In this document: positions 31,721 to 41,070 of the stretch, one piece after another
How positions within the stretch are numbered: the first letter of the stretch is position 1
Layout: every line of letters begins with the position of its first letter
Source of the DNA: Didymella arachidicola
Taxonomy: Eukaryota; Ascomycota; Dothideomycetes; Pleosporales; Didymellaceae
Direction: 5' to 3'
DNA: 64,000 bases
Assembly (NCBI GenBank): GCA_016630955.3
Contig: CM049987.1
Span: forward strand, 2,418,001 to 2,482,000
The notes under the pieces: generated by a model
What the model was told of the DNA's origin: nothing
The model's database searches: none
Seen by the model: the letters and a program-made list of their open reading frames with translations, nothing else
Program-made: the position numbers and the translations under genes

Positions 31721-32729
31721 CTAGCCAGCACCAAAGAACCTTCCCTTATTCTTCGACTTGTTCTCCCACTCCACGTCATGCGCAAACACAATCTCCACAC
31801 CCGTCTCCTCCAGCTGCCTGATCCGCCGGATCGTCTCTTCAGCCGCCTTGCAGTCGACATGAATACAACAAACATGCCCATCTGCATCAGTCCACTCGCC
31901 AATCTGCTTCTCGCCTGTCAACAAGCGCCGGTCATGACACGCGTCGCCACCGAGATACATGTAATGCTGCTCAGATGTGCGAGCGAGGAGGTTGATGTGC
32001 CCGGACAGATGCCCAGGCGCGTCGACAATGAGAACGGAGCCGTCGCTGAAGATGTCGAGGGTACATGGGAGGGAGGAGGGGAGATTTAGACGCCATGGAG
32101 TAGAGAAATCGGGACTGTCTGGTTCTGACTTGGGCTCCCGTGTTTCGACTGTGTCGTGTAATGGATCAGACAGCTCCACAGTTCGTTCTGGGGGTAGCAG
32201 ATCTGCCTCGAAGAACGAGTGACAGCCCCTGGGGCGAGCGGTTCTTGCGTCCAACAGTGCGAGCGAACCATGGCCCACGACAAATGTCGATGTTGGGAAA
32301 TCACGCGGGTCACCGATGTGGTCCCAGTGCACCTGTTGTCTCAAACTCAGCTACCAGACAACTGATAATAACCGTATTACGCACGTGAGAGTAAATAACG
32401 TAGTCGATGTCATCTGGTGTTAAACCGCCTTTAGCGAGGTTTTGAACGACGTCTGGGCTTGTCTCTATTGGGCGTCTGTTCTCAATATGGTTTTGAATTG
32501 GCAGGGGATATCTCCTCAGATCCTTTCTGAGCCCGAGATCGAACAGAATACGCGTTACACTGCCTATCTGATTTTTGTGTTGGATGAGGAAGGCTAACGA
32601 AGGGACAGTCCTGCGCGCTTCTAGATTGGAAGGCTGGACGAACTGGTGTTCAGGCAGAGTGAAGTGACCGCATGACAGAGCATGCACAGATACAGTCGCG
32701 ACTGAGCTATCGTTGAGAGCTTGAGCCAT
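31721..32729 (-). CDS. Metallo-beta-lactamase-fold hydrolase (lactonase-like)
   Basis: Two exons, 32385-32729 and 31721-32332, separated by a 52-bp intron (GTGCGT..CAACAG), give 318 residues. The intron interrupts the zinc motif itself: exon 1 ends in SH115 and exon 2 begins VHWDH, forming H115-x-H117-x-D119-H120. The remaining ligands are visible: His in APGHLSGH, Asp in GGDACHD and His in VFAHDVEW. The set is complete, so the enzyme should be active with two metals. Architecture resembles AHL lactonase-like and fungal lactonase or lactamase members. The ATG at 32729 (MAQALND) is the first in-frame Met. With carboxymuconolactone decarboxylase nearby, hydrolysis of a lactone intermediate is a plausible but unproven role. 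Confidence 0.9.
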
Positions 32730-33048
32730 GTTGGACACTCTTTGATTTCCAGTGTCCGAGGAGATATTGGTACTAAATGACAATGAACAGAAACGTCGAG
32801 AGGTAGAGCTGACTGACAAGGAGAAGCTGTTATAGATATGCCTGAAGATGTGCTGACCCACATATATCTTGGGTGTCAGTACATTGGCCAAGCTATATTG
32901 CCGAATCTCTTACCCCGCTCACTAGCCTGTCGTGTATGCTTTCGTAAGAAATGGCGTCGGTTCACTCGTCATTGCACCGCTCTGTCACATACTTCTTTAC
33001 AAGGGAGATCTGACCGGAAGTCTCCAGGGAATTTCACCTATACGAACG

Positions 33049-34071
33049 ATGGCAGACTCACTGAATTTCGACACTGTGGGCTTTATCGGCCTTGGAGCAA
33101 TGGGCAAGCCAATGCTAGAGCATCTTGCAAACAAACTGCCGGAAAAGTCACGTCTATGGGTCTACGACGTCGTCGAGGAAGTTCTAGATGAAGTCTGCGC
33201 AGCGTTTCCAGGCCGAGTGTCCAAGGGAACAAGCGCAGCAGATGTTGCACAACACGTCGTACGCTAGACTGTAACGAAGGACATATTTTTGTGATGCTGA
33301 CGGAACCAGGAAACGATCCTGACCATGGTCCCGGAGGGCTCGCATGTCCGCTCGGTGTATCTGCATCCTAAGAACGGTATCTGCACGACCGACGTTTCCG
33401 AGAAGCTGCTCATCGATTGTTCAACAATCGACACAGCAACCAATCTGGATGTGAAAGAGCACATTGCGAAACACTTCCCATCAGCTTCTTTCTACGACTC
33501 GCCAGTCAGTGGAGGCGTGGTCGGCGCAATCAAAGGCACAATCGCAATCTTCCTGGGCTGCGCAGAGACAGACCCTAACTTCCCCCGGCTGACGCAGTTG
33601 ATGGAGCTGATGGGCAAGCAAGTGATTTCTTGCGGTGGACCATCTCTTGTCCTTGCTGCGAAGCTGTCAAACAACTATCTTTCTGGAATCATCGCGATTG
33701 CATGCTCAGAGGCGTTCGACATGGGAATGCGATCTGGTCTCGACCCAAGAACACTGGCGAAAGTGTACGCAGCCGGCACGGCGCAGAATACGATTTGTGA
33801 CAAGTTTTGTCCGGTGCCTCACGTGTACCCCGATGCGCCTTCGTCCGGTGGCTGGAAGCAAGGCTTCAAGGTACAATTGATGCGGAAGGACTTTGGTTTG
33901 GCAGTTGGGATGGCGAAACGAGTCGGTTCGAGGAATGTTCTGGGAGACATCGGCTTGGAAACATATGATGGCGCTGCGAACGACCCTCGCTGTCGAGACC
34001 TAGACTCTCGTGTGGTGTACAGATATCTCAGTGGTCAGGAGGACTGGCAGTTGGAGGCTGAACACTCGTAG
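33049..34071 (+). CDS. Beta-hydroxyacid dehydrogenase (6PGDH/HIBADH family)
   Basis: Two exons, 33049-33258 and 33310-34071, with a 51-bp intron (GTACGC..GCTGAC..CCAG), give 323 residues. The N-terminus has the NAD-binding GFIGLGAMGKPM (residues 11-22). DSPVSGGVVGA is the substrate-binding DxPVSGG motif. Lys188 in GPSLVLAAKLSNN is the conserved catalytic Lys with its Asn partner. The family oxidises 3-hydroxyisobutyrate, tartronate semialdehyde (reverse) and related beta-hydroxyacids with NAD(P). HIBADH of valine breakdown is mitochondrial, but no clear presequence is seen here, which favours a pathway-specific cytosolic paralogue. It is divergent from the hydrolase gene, with 319 bp between starts. 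Confidence 0.9.
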
Positions 34072-34354
34072 GATACAACGTTCTGCGAGGCCTATATGTG
34101 TAATTAAGGGAAGACAGCGCAGTGGCAGTTCTCGCCTGTTCGTAATGACGTAGACATCAGGCTGCGATAGTGGGGTATGGGGTAGTCCGAGGTCAGATTG
34201 CGGGGTGGTCTCCGGTTATTGCTCGTGTACCATAAGAACAGCATGAGCGTTGCTTCATTTTCGGACAAAGCCTGGATCAAATACTCAACAATTGATCTGA
34301 ATCAACGAGTTTAATCACTTGCATTTCGCTGCTGGGTATACGACATATATCACC

Positions 34355-34825
34355 ATGCCTTCGAACGATCCCAAATACGACGAGATGCACCAACAGCTCT
34401 TCGAAGAAGGCCTGAAGATGCGGAGAAGCGTGGTGGGCGACTCCTACGTCAACACTGCGCTGGAGAATGGATCGACAGAATTCTCGCGTGCGGGTCAAGA
34501 GCTTGTAACAGAGTGGTGTTGGGGCTACGCGTGGACGCGCCCCGGGCTTGATAAGAAGCAGTGCAGCTTGATAAACATTGGCATGCTGATGGCGCTCAAC
34601 CGTGCGCCTGAGCTGGCGGTGCATATCCGAGGCGCAAGAAACAACGGTCTGACTGAGCTGGAGATCCGCGAGGCTATTATTCACGCGACGACGTATTGCG
34701 GCGTCCCGGCTGGCGTGGACGCAATGAAGACTGCCGAGAAAGTGCTCAATGACATGGCGGAGAAAGGGGAGATGCCACGAGAGTTGGGGAACAGAAGCGA
34801 ACGAGCCGACAAGAATGGGCAATGA
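34355..34825 (+). CDS. Carboxymuconolactone decarboxylase family protein
   Basis: Intronless, 156 residues from ATG 34355 (MPSNDPKYDEMHQQ); the frame upstream has no ATG. Features of the PcaC-like gamma-CMD branch are present: a helix with SRAGQELVTEWCWGYAWTRP, the DKKQCSLINIGMLMAL stretch and the signature LEIREAIIHATTYCGVPAGV. It lacks the CxxC peroxidase motif of AhpD relatives. Bacterial PcaC decarboxylates gamma-carboxymuconolactone in protocatechuate breakdown. In fungi members of this family often sit in catabolic or secondary-metabolite clusters, which fits its neighbours. The substrate is unknown. Confidence 0.88.
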   Translation: MPSNDPKYDEMHQQLFEEGLKMRRSVVGDSYVNTALENGSTEFSRAGQELVTEWCWGYAWTRPGLDKKQCSLINIGMLMALNRAPELAVHIRGARNNGLTELEIREAIIHATTYCGVPAGVDAMKTAEKVLNDMAEKGEMPRELGNRSERADKNGQ

Positions 34826-35120
34826 ATATTACCTGAAAGTGGACGGTGATGTGACAAGAATCAAGTTAGGCTGGTCCGAGAATGAAAGGCGCGATGAACG
34901 TAACCTGCTTTCATCAGGTATCACGAAAGCATTACCGCGGATTTAAAACATTTATCAGTGTGTTTTCCTCACCTGCCTTCTTAGGCGTTGACTGTCACGA
35001 CCAATGTGCGTTTGCCTGTTCATAAAGCCCGGACTATGTACTCATTCAACAAGCTTGAAAGCAGACTTCTGTCATGTATCCCTTACGTGCCCATAACGTG
35101 TGATACTCCCACCTCCTGTA

Positions 35121-35605
35121 ATGAAGCTCTCTTCGGAGGCGGAGAAGAAGTACAGTGAGGTTTACAAACTGCATCTAGAAAATGCAAAGAATTCGTGGGC
35201 AAGATCACGCAGGTCCGAGTTGAGCAAACTCGAAATACGGTCAGAGTTAGATTTTTCGAAGAACCGTAGCGACGATCTTCACTTCACGCAAACGCAGATC
35301 ACATAGTGCGCCAGCTTCGAGACCGGCTGCAGCAAGCCCAAGAGAAAAAGGAAACACTAAAGAATGCGATCAGTGACATGACTGCAGCCTGTGCGTACCA
35401 ATATCTGGAGGTTGAGATCCAGAGACAGCACGTGGAAGATCTCGAGACGCAGCTGGAGCAAGGGCTTGAGTCCAAGCGGACGACATTCAAGAGTCAATAC
35501 AAGAAGCTGAGTAATCTACGACTGACTGAGATATACCCCGAGTATCCTGAAACTCAGGTTCTCATGTATGACATCTTGAAGGCCGAGGACTCTTCGGAGG
35601 AGTAG
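35121..35605 (+). CDS. Possible small coiled-coil protein, exon structure unresolved
   Basis: Two overlapping-sense frames look coding. 35121-35305 (MKLSSEAEKKYSEVYKLHLE through to a stop) and about 35279-35605 (ADHIVRQLRDRLQQAQEKKE to AEDSSEE and stop). Both are charged and heptad-like, suggesting one coiled-coil protein of about 140-150 residues. I could not find a normal-length intron that joins the frames; a 32-nt GT-AG segment (GTAGCG..ACGCAG) fits the phase but is too short. A one-base error or real frameshift near 35295 would also join them. Family not recognised. Confidence 0.35.
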
Positions 35606-36072
35606 AGAGAGTATGGCTTTGAAGAGACCAAGTCCCCCAAGGAAAATGACGACGGGTGGGGATGGCTTAGAAGCCTGGAAAGAAAAGGATAAGTCGCCGA
35701 TTAAGTGATAGTCCGTATCAACCACAGCGCCCCTGCATCACTGGCGCAAAGAAACGACGTGCCTAAACACAAAGGGTGTAAACTCATGTAAGATGCACAG
35801 CCACGTGATACACGTTGTCATGAGCGAAATGTCACGTGGCCTCCACTTCGCAACAGAAATCTCCTCCACACCTCACCCACCCACAAGCACAAAACGACGG
35901 ACACTTTGGCAAAACGAAATGCGTCCGTCACGCGCGTATCGCGTAGTGATCCACAAGCGTGCGTACTGAGACCCACGCTGAGCCGCATCACGTGCTTCAT
36001 GACCACCGACAAAAACTTTGCACAGGTCCACTAGATGACCTACACAACCATCAGGACCACGAAAAAGAATGT
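35606..36072. other. Interval upstream of the tRNA 3' end
   Basis: About 470 bp with no recognised gene. On the minus strand, immediately past the tRNA, a TTTTT run (36062-36066) would act as the Pol III terminator of the tRNA gene. Confidence 0.5.
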
Positions 36073-36107
36073 TTCCGTCACGGGGAATCGAACCCCGGCC
36101 ACATCGG

Positions 36108-36117
36108 CGCTTGCTAA
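36108..36117 (-). other. Canonical-position tRNA intron (10 nt)
   Basis: TTAGCAAGCG lies between A37 and C38, the standard site cut by the eukaryotic tRNA splicing endonuclease. Without it the anticodon loop is a normal 7 nt (CTCTCAC). Confidence 0.8.
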
Positions 36118-36139
36118 TGAGAGCGATGTATCCTAGCCA

Positions 36140-36188
36140 CTTTTCTTTGTTAGTTGGAGTTGTTGGAGGTGGTGGTAGTTGAGCTTAC
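36140..36188 (-). other. GT-AG intron-like insert in the tRNA-Glu D-loop
   Basis: Read on the tRNA strand, the 49-nt insert begins GTAAGC, contains CTAAC 10 nt before its end and ends AAAAG, with a C/A-rich, G-poor interior. Length, donor, branch site and spacing match the mRNA introns of neighbouring genes (46-69 bp). It has no evident helix pairing with the mature tRNA as a BHB-type tRNA intron would. Confidence 0.75.
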
Positions 36189-36203
36189 CTAGACCATAAC
36201 GGA

Positions 36204-37591
36204 TGACTTTTGATGAAAATTCCTAAATTAGAAACATTATAATCTTATGATTCAAGGAAAAGCCGGGAAATCGCTGCGATCTGGTTGTGTTGGAGTGCAA
36301 AAGTTTGGGGAGTGTGCGATGCAAATGACTCAGCTCTGAAGTGTGGGAACCTAACCATGACCAACACTTACTGGAGTGCATAAACGGTAGCGATGATGCT
36401 CACCCTCAACAGCCAGAAGGTGATCCAAAACTCGACTTCAAAATGAACTATTTCTACCATCAACTCCGTCGAGATGGACACTCTTCACGCAAGAGAGACG
36501 AGTCTCTTGTCTCGTACCCCACGATCGAGAATTTGGTGTCCCGTGATTCATGGCACAGTGAGCATAGCAAGATCCTCGAGGGAGCGATACCTAGTAGCTG
36601 CTACTGCTCCGCCCGACATCCTCACAGGCTTTCCACGTAACATCTGGTCCATACTCGACTCCAAGGGTCTGCGGCAGATCTACTCGGCTTATGGCAGTAA
36701 ACTATGAATCCACATGACTGTAAACCGATCACCATAGGAAATCTCCGGTGGACACTGTCTGGAGGTTAATCAAGAGAATCATTAAGAAAAGGAAAGGAAT
36801 GTGATAACAACCGCCGTCGAACAACACAGTGCGCTTCGATAGGCCGCGGTGCATTCGCAGCACGCATGCTCAATCTCCTCGACACCCGGCCTATCAACCG
36901 CAGCGAGACATCTTCAAGAATCGCGAGGTAAACCCATGCAGCGAGAACGATCACACACCACTTACAAACCTCGCGGACCATCTGCTGACACTTCGCAATC
37001 GGACCCAACCTCCCGCTCAGCATGGATCTTAAGTGAGGTGAGCCCGCCAACTGCGTAAGTAGCACAGCACACACATCTCGACTGCCCATAAATGAGGGTC
37101 CCCAGCCACGGTACCCATTATCTAGAGGGCGCAGGTAGATCCCCGGGTCTCCTGACTACTGGAGAGATTCTGCAGCAGCAAGGACAGTCGATATTGGACC
37201 GGAACTGGAACGCTACACAGCACGCTGGCAGAGATTAACAACAACAACCAGCCGCTTTCTGGCGGGTCTGGCAGACAGTGAGGCAGTATCTCGGCGAGCT
37301 GGTACGTCCCGACGGCACTGAGGGGAATGGAATGGAAGCCGTGAACGCGTTGCCGTAGTAGAGTAAAGAAACAAATGATGTAAATATGATTGTTCTCATT
37401 GTGAGCCATCTTTTGAGCGGGCTCTGTAGTATGCTACCTATGCATCCCTGTGTTGAATATCGCTACAATGTCATGTCCCAGTCCGATCCCGTGAACGCCA
37501 TATGCTAAGTTGTTGAAAACATGGTGTCTCTCTACATTTCACCTGTGTCTGTTTCCCGCCGAGGCGCTGCGTTAGAGCTCGCTTGGCTCGC
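36204..37591. other. Gene-free interval
   Basis: About 1.4 kb between the tRNA 5' end and the C1-THF synthase stop codon. Short frames exist but none has recognisable motifs or exon structure. Confidence 0.55.
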
Positions 37592-40464
37592 TTAGAACAT
37601 GCCGTCGATCTCGCCGGTTTCGGTGTCGACGTCGATGTTGAGGTAGCCAGGCGCAGTGGGCAGACCAGGGATGGTCTGGATGTCTGCCGCCAGCGCGTAC
37701 AGATAGCCAGCACCCGCAGCCATGCGGACATCCCTGATGGGCACCGTGAAGCCCTCGGGGGCGCCCTTGAGCGCCGGGTCGTGCGAGAGCGAGTACTGTG
37801 TCTTGGCCACGCAAATGGGCAGATTGCCCAGACCCTGCTTGGTATACGTATCGACCTTTTTCTGCGCGAGCTCGCTGAACTCGACCGCGCTGGCGCCGTA
37901 CATCTTTTTCGCAATCTCCTCCATGCGCTCCTGCACGGTGTTGTCGAGGTTGTAAAGCAGCTTGAAGTCCTTAGGCTGTGCGCTCGCCTTGATGATGCCT
38001 TCAGCGAGATCCTTGGCGCCCTTTCCGCCCTCGGCGAAGTGGTTCGCTGGGATCGCGTCTTCGGCACCCGCAGCGAGGGACTCCTCCTTGATGACCTGAA
38101 TCTCGGCCTCGGTGTCGGTGGCGAACTTGTTGATGGCGACAACGACGGGGACGCCATAAGAGCGCGCGTTGGCGATGTGCTTCTTAAGGTTGACGCAGCC
38201 GCGGCGCAGCATCTCGATGTCTTCGGTGCGGTAGCATTCTTGCAGCTGTGCGCCGGGCTTGATTTCAGGACCGCCGCCGTGCACCTTGAGCGCACGCACC
38301 GTTGCGACGATAACGACAGTGTCGGGGACGAGGCCAGACGAGCGGCACTTGATGTTGAAGAAGCGCTCGCCGCCCATGGTGAAGTCGAAGCCGGCTTCGG
38401 TGACGACGAATCCAGTCTTCTCCTCATGGTTCTCGCCAGCCTCGGTACCGGCCAGCTTGAGTGCCAGCTTGTCAGCGAGCACAGATGACGCTCCAATGGA
38501 GATGTTGGCAAAGGGACCAGCGTGGACAAAGACAGGGGTTCCCTCAAGAGTCTGCATCATGTTGGGCTTGATAGCGTCGCGGAGGAGGGCGGTCAAGGCT
38601 CCACCAGCACCGATGTCGTCGCAGGTGACGGGCTCGCCGCTGCGGGAGCTGGCGACGACCATGCGGCCGAGGCGCTCGCGGAGGTCTGCGAGGTCGTTGC
38701 TGAGTGCGAGGATGGCCATGCACTCACTGGCGACGGAGATGTCGAAGCCGGTCTCGCGGGTCTGGCCCTTCTCGGTGGGTGCTTGGCCGATGGTGATGCC
38801 TCGCAGATGCCTGTCGTTGACGTCCAGGACGCGTCGCCATGTGATGGTCTCAGGATCGATGTCCAGGCGAGCAAACTTTGTGATCTCCTCCTCGGTCAGA
38901 TCGTCTGGGTTGGTTTTGTCGATGCCCAGCTTCTTCAAGCGGCGGAACATGACAGGTGCGAACTCGCGTCCGCCCTTCTTGGCAGGCACCAGTCGCTTGT
39001 ACAGGGCAGCATCCTTTTGTGTGTTCTCGTGGAAGATGCGGGTCTCGATGGCGGCCGCGAGCAGGTTGTTGGCGGCAGTGATGGCGTGGATGTCGCCGGT
39101 CAAGTGCAGGTTGAACTCGTCCATGGGGATAACCTGGCTGTAACCTCCACCCGCAGCTCCACCCTTGATGCCAAAGGTAGGGCCCATGCTGGGCTGGCGG
39201 ACGTTGGCGAAGCATATCCTGCCGAGGTGTGCACCCAGCGCCTGTGCGACACCGATGGTGGTTGTGGACTTGCCCTCGCCGAGGGGCGTGGGGGTGATGC
39301 CGGCGATGAGGACGTAACGGCCGTTCTTGCGGTGCTCGAGGCGCTTCAGCAGCGACAGGTCGACCTTGGCCTTGGTGGCGCCGTAGGGCTCCAGCTCGTG
39401 GGGCAGGATGCCGACCTCCTTGGCGACCTGGGTGATCTGCTTGGGGTGCTGCGCGCGCGAGATGGCGATGTCCGAGGGGATGGGGTCCAGGGGCTTGATG
39501 GATAGCGGCGTGATCTTGCGCTTCGTCTGGCGGTCGAAGGTGGCATCGGCCGAGTCGACGAGGTTCTGCAGCAACATGGCGATGGTCATGGGACCCACGC
39601 CGCCGGGCACAGGCGTGATCTGCGAGGCAACCTCGGCGGCCGACTCGAAGTCGACGTCTCCGACCAGGCGCTGGCCGCTCTTCTTGGTCGCATCGGGGAT
39701 GAAGTTGGTGCCGACATCGATGACGACGGCGCCGGGCTTCAGCCAGTCGCCCTTGACGAACTGGGCCTTGCCAATGGCGGCGACGACAATGTCGGCCTGG
39801 CGCACGACATCAGGCAGATTCTTGGTGCGCGAGTGGCACACGGTCACGGTCGCGTCGGCATTCTTCAGCAGGTAGCTCGCGGGGCTGCCCACAATGTCGC
39901 TGCGGCCGAGCACGACGGCGTTCTTGCCTGCAATCTCGACGCCCGCCTCCTGCAGCAGCACCATGACGCCCTTGGGGGTGCACGGCGTGAACAGCGGCTT
40001 GCCGCCGCGCTTGGCCAGCTCGCCGATGCTGGCGGCGCCGAAGCCATCGACGTCCTTCTCGTCGGCGACGGCGCTGGTGATCTCGTACTCGCTGATGTGC
40101 TTCGGCAGCGGCAGCTGCACGAGAATGCCGTGCACCGCCGGGTCGTTGTTGTAGGCGTACACGCGGTGCAGCAGGTCGCTCTCGCTCGTGTGCTCGGGCA
40201 GCTGCACGAGCTCGCAGTCGATATTGGCCTCCTCGGCCGCCTTGAGCTTCATGCGCACATAGGTCGACGAGTCGGAGCGGTCGCCGACTGTCCATGGTCA
40301 GCATGCATCTTCACGCAACGGCCACACACAACAACAGTACCCTGCACAATCTTCAGACTTGGGCGGTACCGCGGGTTGCTCGCCTGCTTCTCCTGGATGT
40401 ACCCGCCGAGCCTCTCGCGAATGCTCTTCGCAATCGCCGTGCCGTCAATCTTGGTCGCCGTCAT
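37592..40464 (-). CDS. ADE3: C1-tetrahydrofolate synthase (trifunctional)
   Basis: Trifunctional one-carbon enzyme: 5,10-methylene-THF dehydrogenase, methenyl-THF cyclohydrolase and 10-formyl-THF synthetase, feeding purine, thymidylate and Met synthesis. Exons 40341-40464 and 37592-40287, with a 53-bp intron (GTACTG..GCTGAC..GACAG), give 939 residues, the normal length. The dehydrogenase/cyclohydrolase domain (1 to about 310) has Y51-x3-K55 in STYVRMKLKA, GRSDIVGSPASYLL and PGGVGPMTIAMLLQN. The synthetase domain follows, with P-loop TPTPLGEGKSTTT (about 373-385), ending LNIDVDTETGEIDGMF. The frame stays open upstream to another ATG at 40641, adding 59 residues rich in Arg and Ser that end RAVRHFSSTRAI, a mitochondrial-presequence pattern. 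Symbol by family; yeast has two copies, ADE3 (cytosolic) and MIS1 (mitochondrial). Confidence 0.95.
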
Positions 40465-40641
40465 GATGGCCCTGGTGCTGCTGAAGTGCCGGACAGCGCG
40501 CGCAATCGAAGGGGTATAAAAAGGTTGGCGGGGTCTATGAGCACGCCGCAGACCATGTGAAGTTTGTGATCGCGGGGTAGCTGTATGCGGCAATCCACGG
40601 CCTCGCAGCACAGCGCGTCCTGCGCCGCACATCGGATTCAT
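40465..40641 (-). other. In-frame N-terminal extension, possible mitochondrial presequence
   Basis: From ATG 40641 (MNPMCGAGRAVLRGRG) 59 codons lead without a stop into the MTATKID start of C1-THF synthase. The stretch has many Arg, only one acidic residue or none, and RHFSS close to the end, resembling a fungal matrix-processing site. Confidence 0.55.
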
Positions 40642-40870
40642 CGTCCTTCCAAACTGGGCCAAGCCAGCGTATCGCAGCCCGACTAGGCAGAGGGCAACAG
40701 GATTCGCGGGGATGGTGTAGATACGCAAAAGATATTACCTGAAAGACATGACTCAAATTTTCTTCATCAAAAGTAAACGCGTCCTCTTTGTGTCAATGCG
40801 TCCGACGCGAAAGTTCCAAACTTTTGCCGCGCCGGTCTCGCATTACGTACTAACCCACGATGGGAGACCC

Positions 40871-40919
40871 TGGTATGGACGACCCTGATATGGACGACCC
40901 TGATATGGACGACCCTGAC
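40871..40919. repeat. 15-bp tandem repeat
   Basis: About three copies of TATGGACGACCCTGA lie upstream of C1-THF synthase and downstream of the SH3-like gene. The unit is a multiple of three but no gene covers it. Confidence 0.85.
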
Positions 40920-41070
40920 GGTTGACCACGGTTGGGGCGGAGCGCCAACTTCCAAGAAAACAACCCTGCGTTTTGTTATCGTGAGCCAACCGACGACGCA
41001 ATCATCTGCCAAAATAGTTTCCAGGAGCATCTGCGGCTCTTACTTCTCCTAGCGGGTCCGCATCCTTCTC

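Larger units (their letters stand above)
36073..36203 (-). tRNA. tRNA-Glu(CTC) with two inserts: 49 nt in the D-loop and 10 nt at 37/38
   Basis: Decodes GAG. The 5' part is 36203-36189 (TCCGTTATGGTCTAG) and resumes at 36139 (TGGCTAGGATACATCG). Anticodon CTC is 36119-36121. The acceptor stem TCCGTTA/TGACGGA pairs over 7 positions (one T-G). The D-stem GTCT/GGAT has the wobbles usual in tRNA-Glu; the anticodon stem CATCG/CGATG and T-arm CGGGG-TTCGATT-CCCCG are perfect. The discriminator A is 36073 and a T5 Pol III terminator follows. Removing 36140-36188 and 36108-36117 leaves a 72-nt tRNA-Glu. Box B (GGTTCGATTCC) is intact, but box A is split after TGGTCTAG. The intact stems argue against an old pseudogene; whether it is functional depends on removal of the D-loop insert. 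Confidence 0.85.

Noticed and set aside
29493..34825. Secondary-metabolite biosynthetic cluster
   Set aside because: No PKS, NRPS, terpene synthase, DMATS or cluster regulator is present; a catabolic or detoxification group fits better.
36140..36188. D-loop insert as a BHB-type intron cut by tRNA endonuclease
   Set aside because: No complementary helix bracketing the junctions was seen, while GTAAGC, CTAAC and AG signals are all present. Kept only as an alternative.
38259..39505. Two plus-strand ORFs of 294 and 327 codons
   Set aside because: Antisense to the C1-THF synthase gene, whose motifs are unambiguous.
40512..40519. TATAAAAA as a plus-strand TATA box
   Set aside because: No plus-strand gene follows; it lies within the possible N-terminal extension of C1-THF synthase on the other strand.
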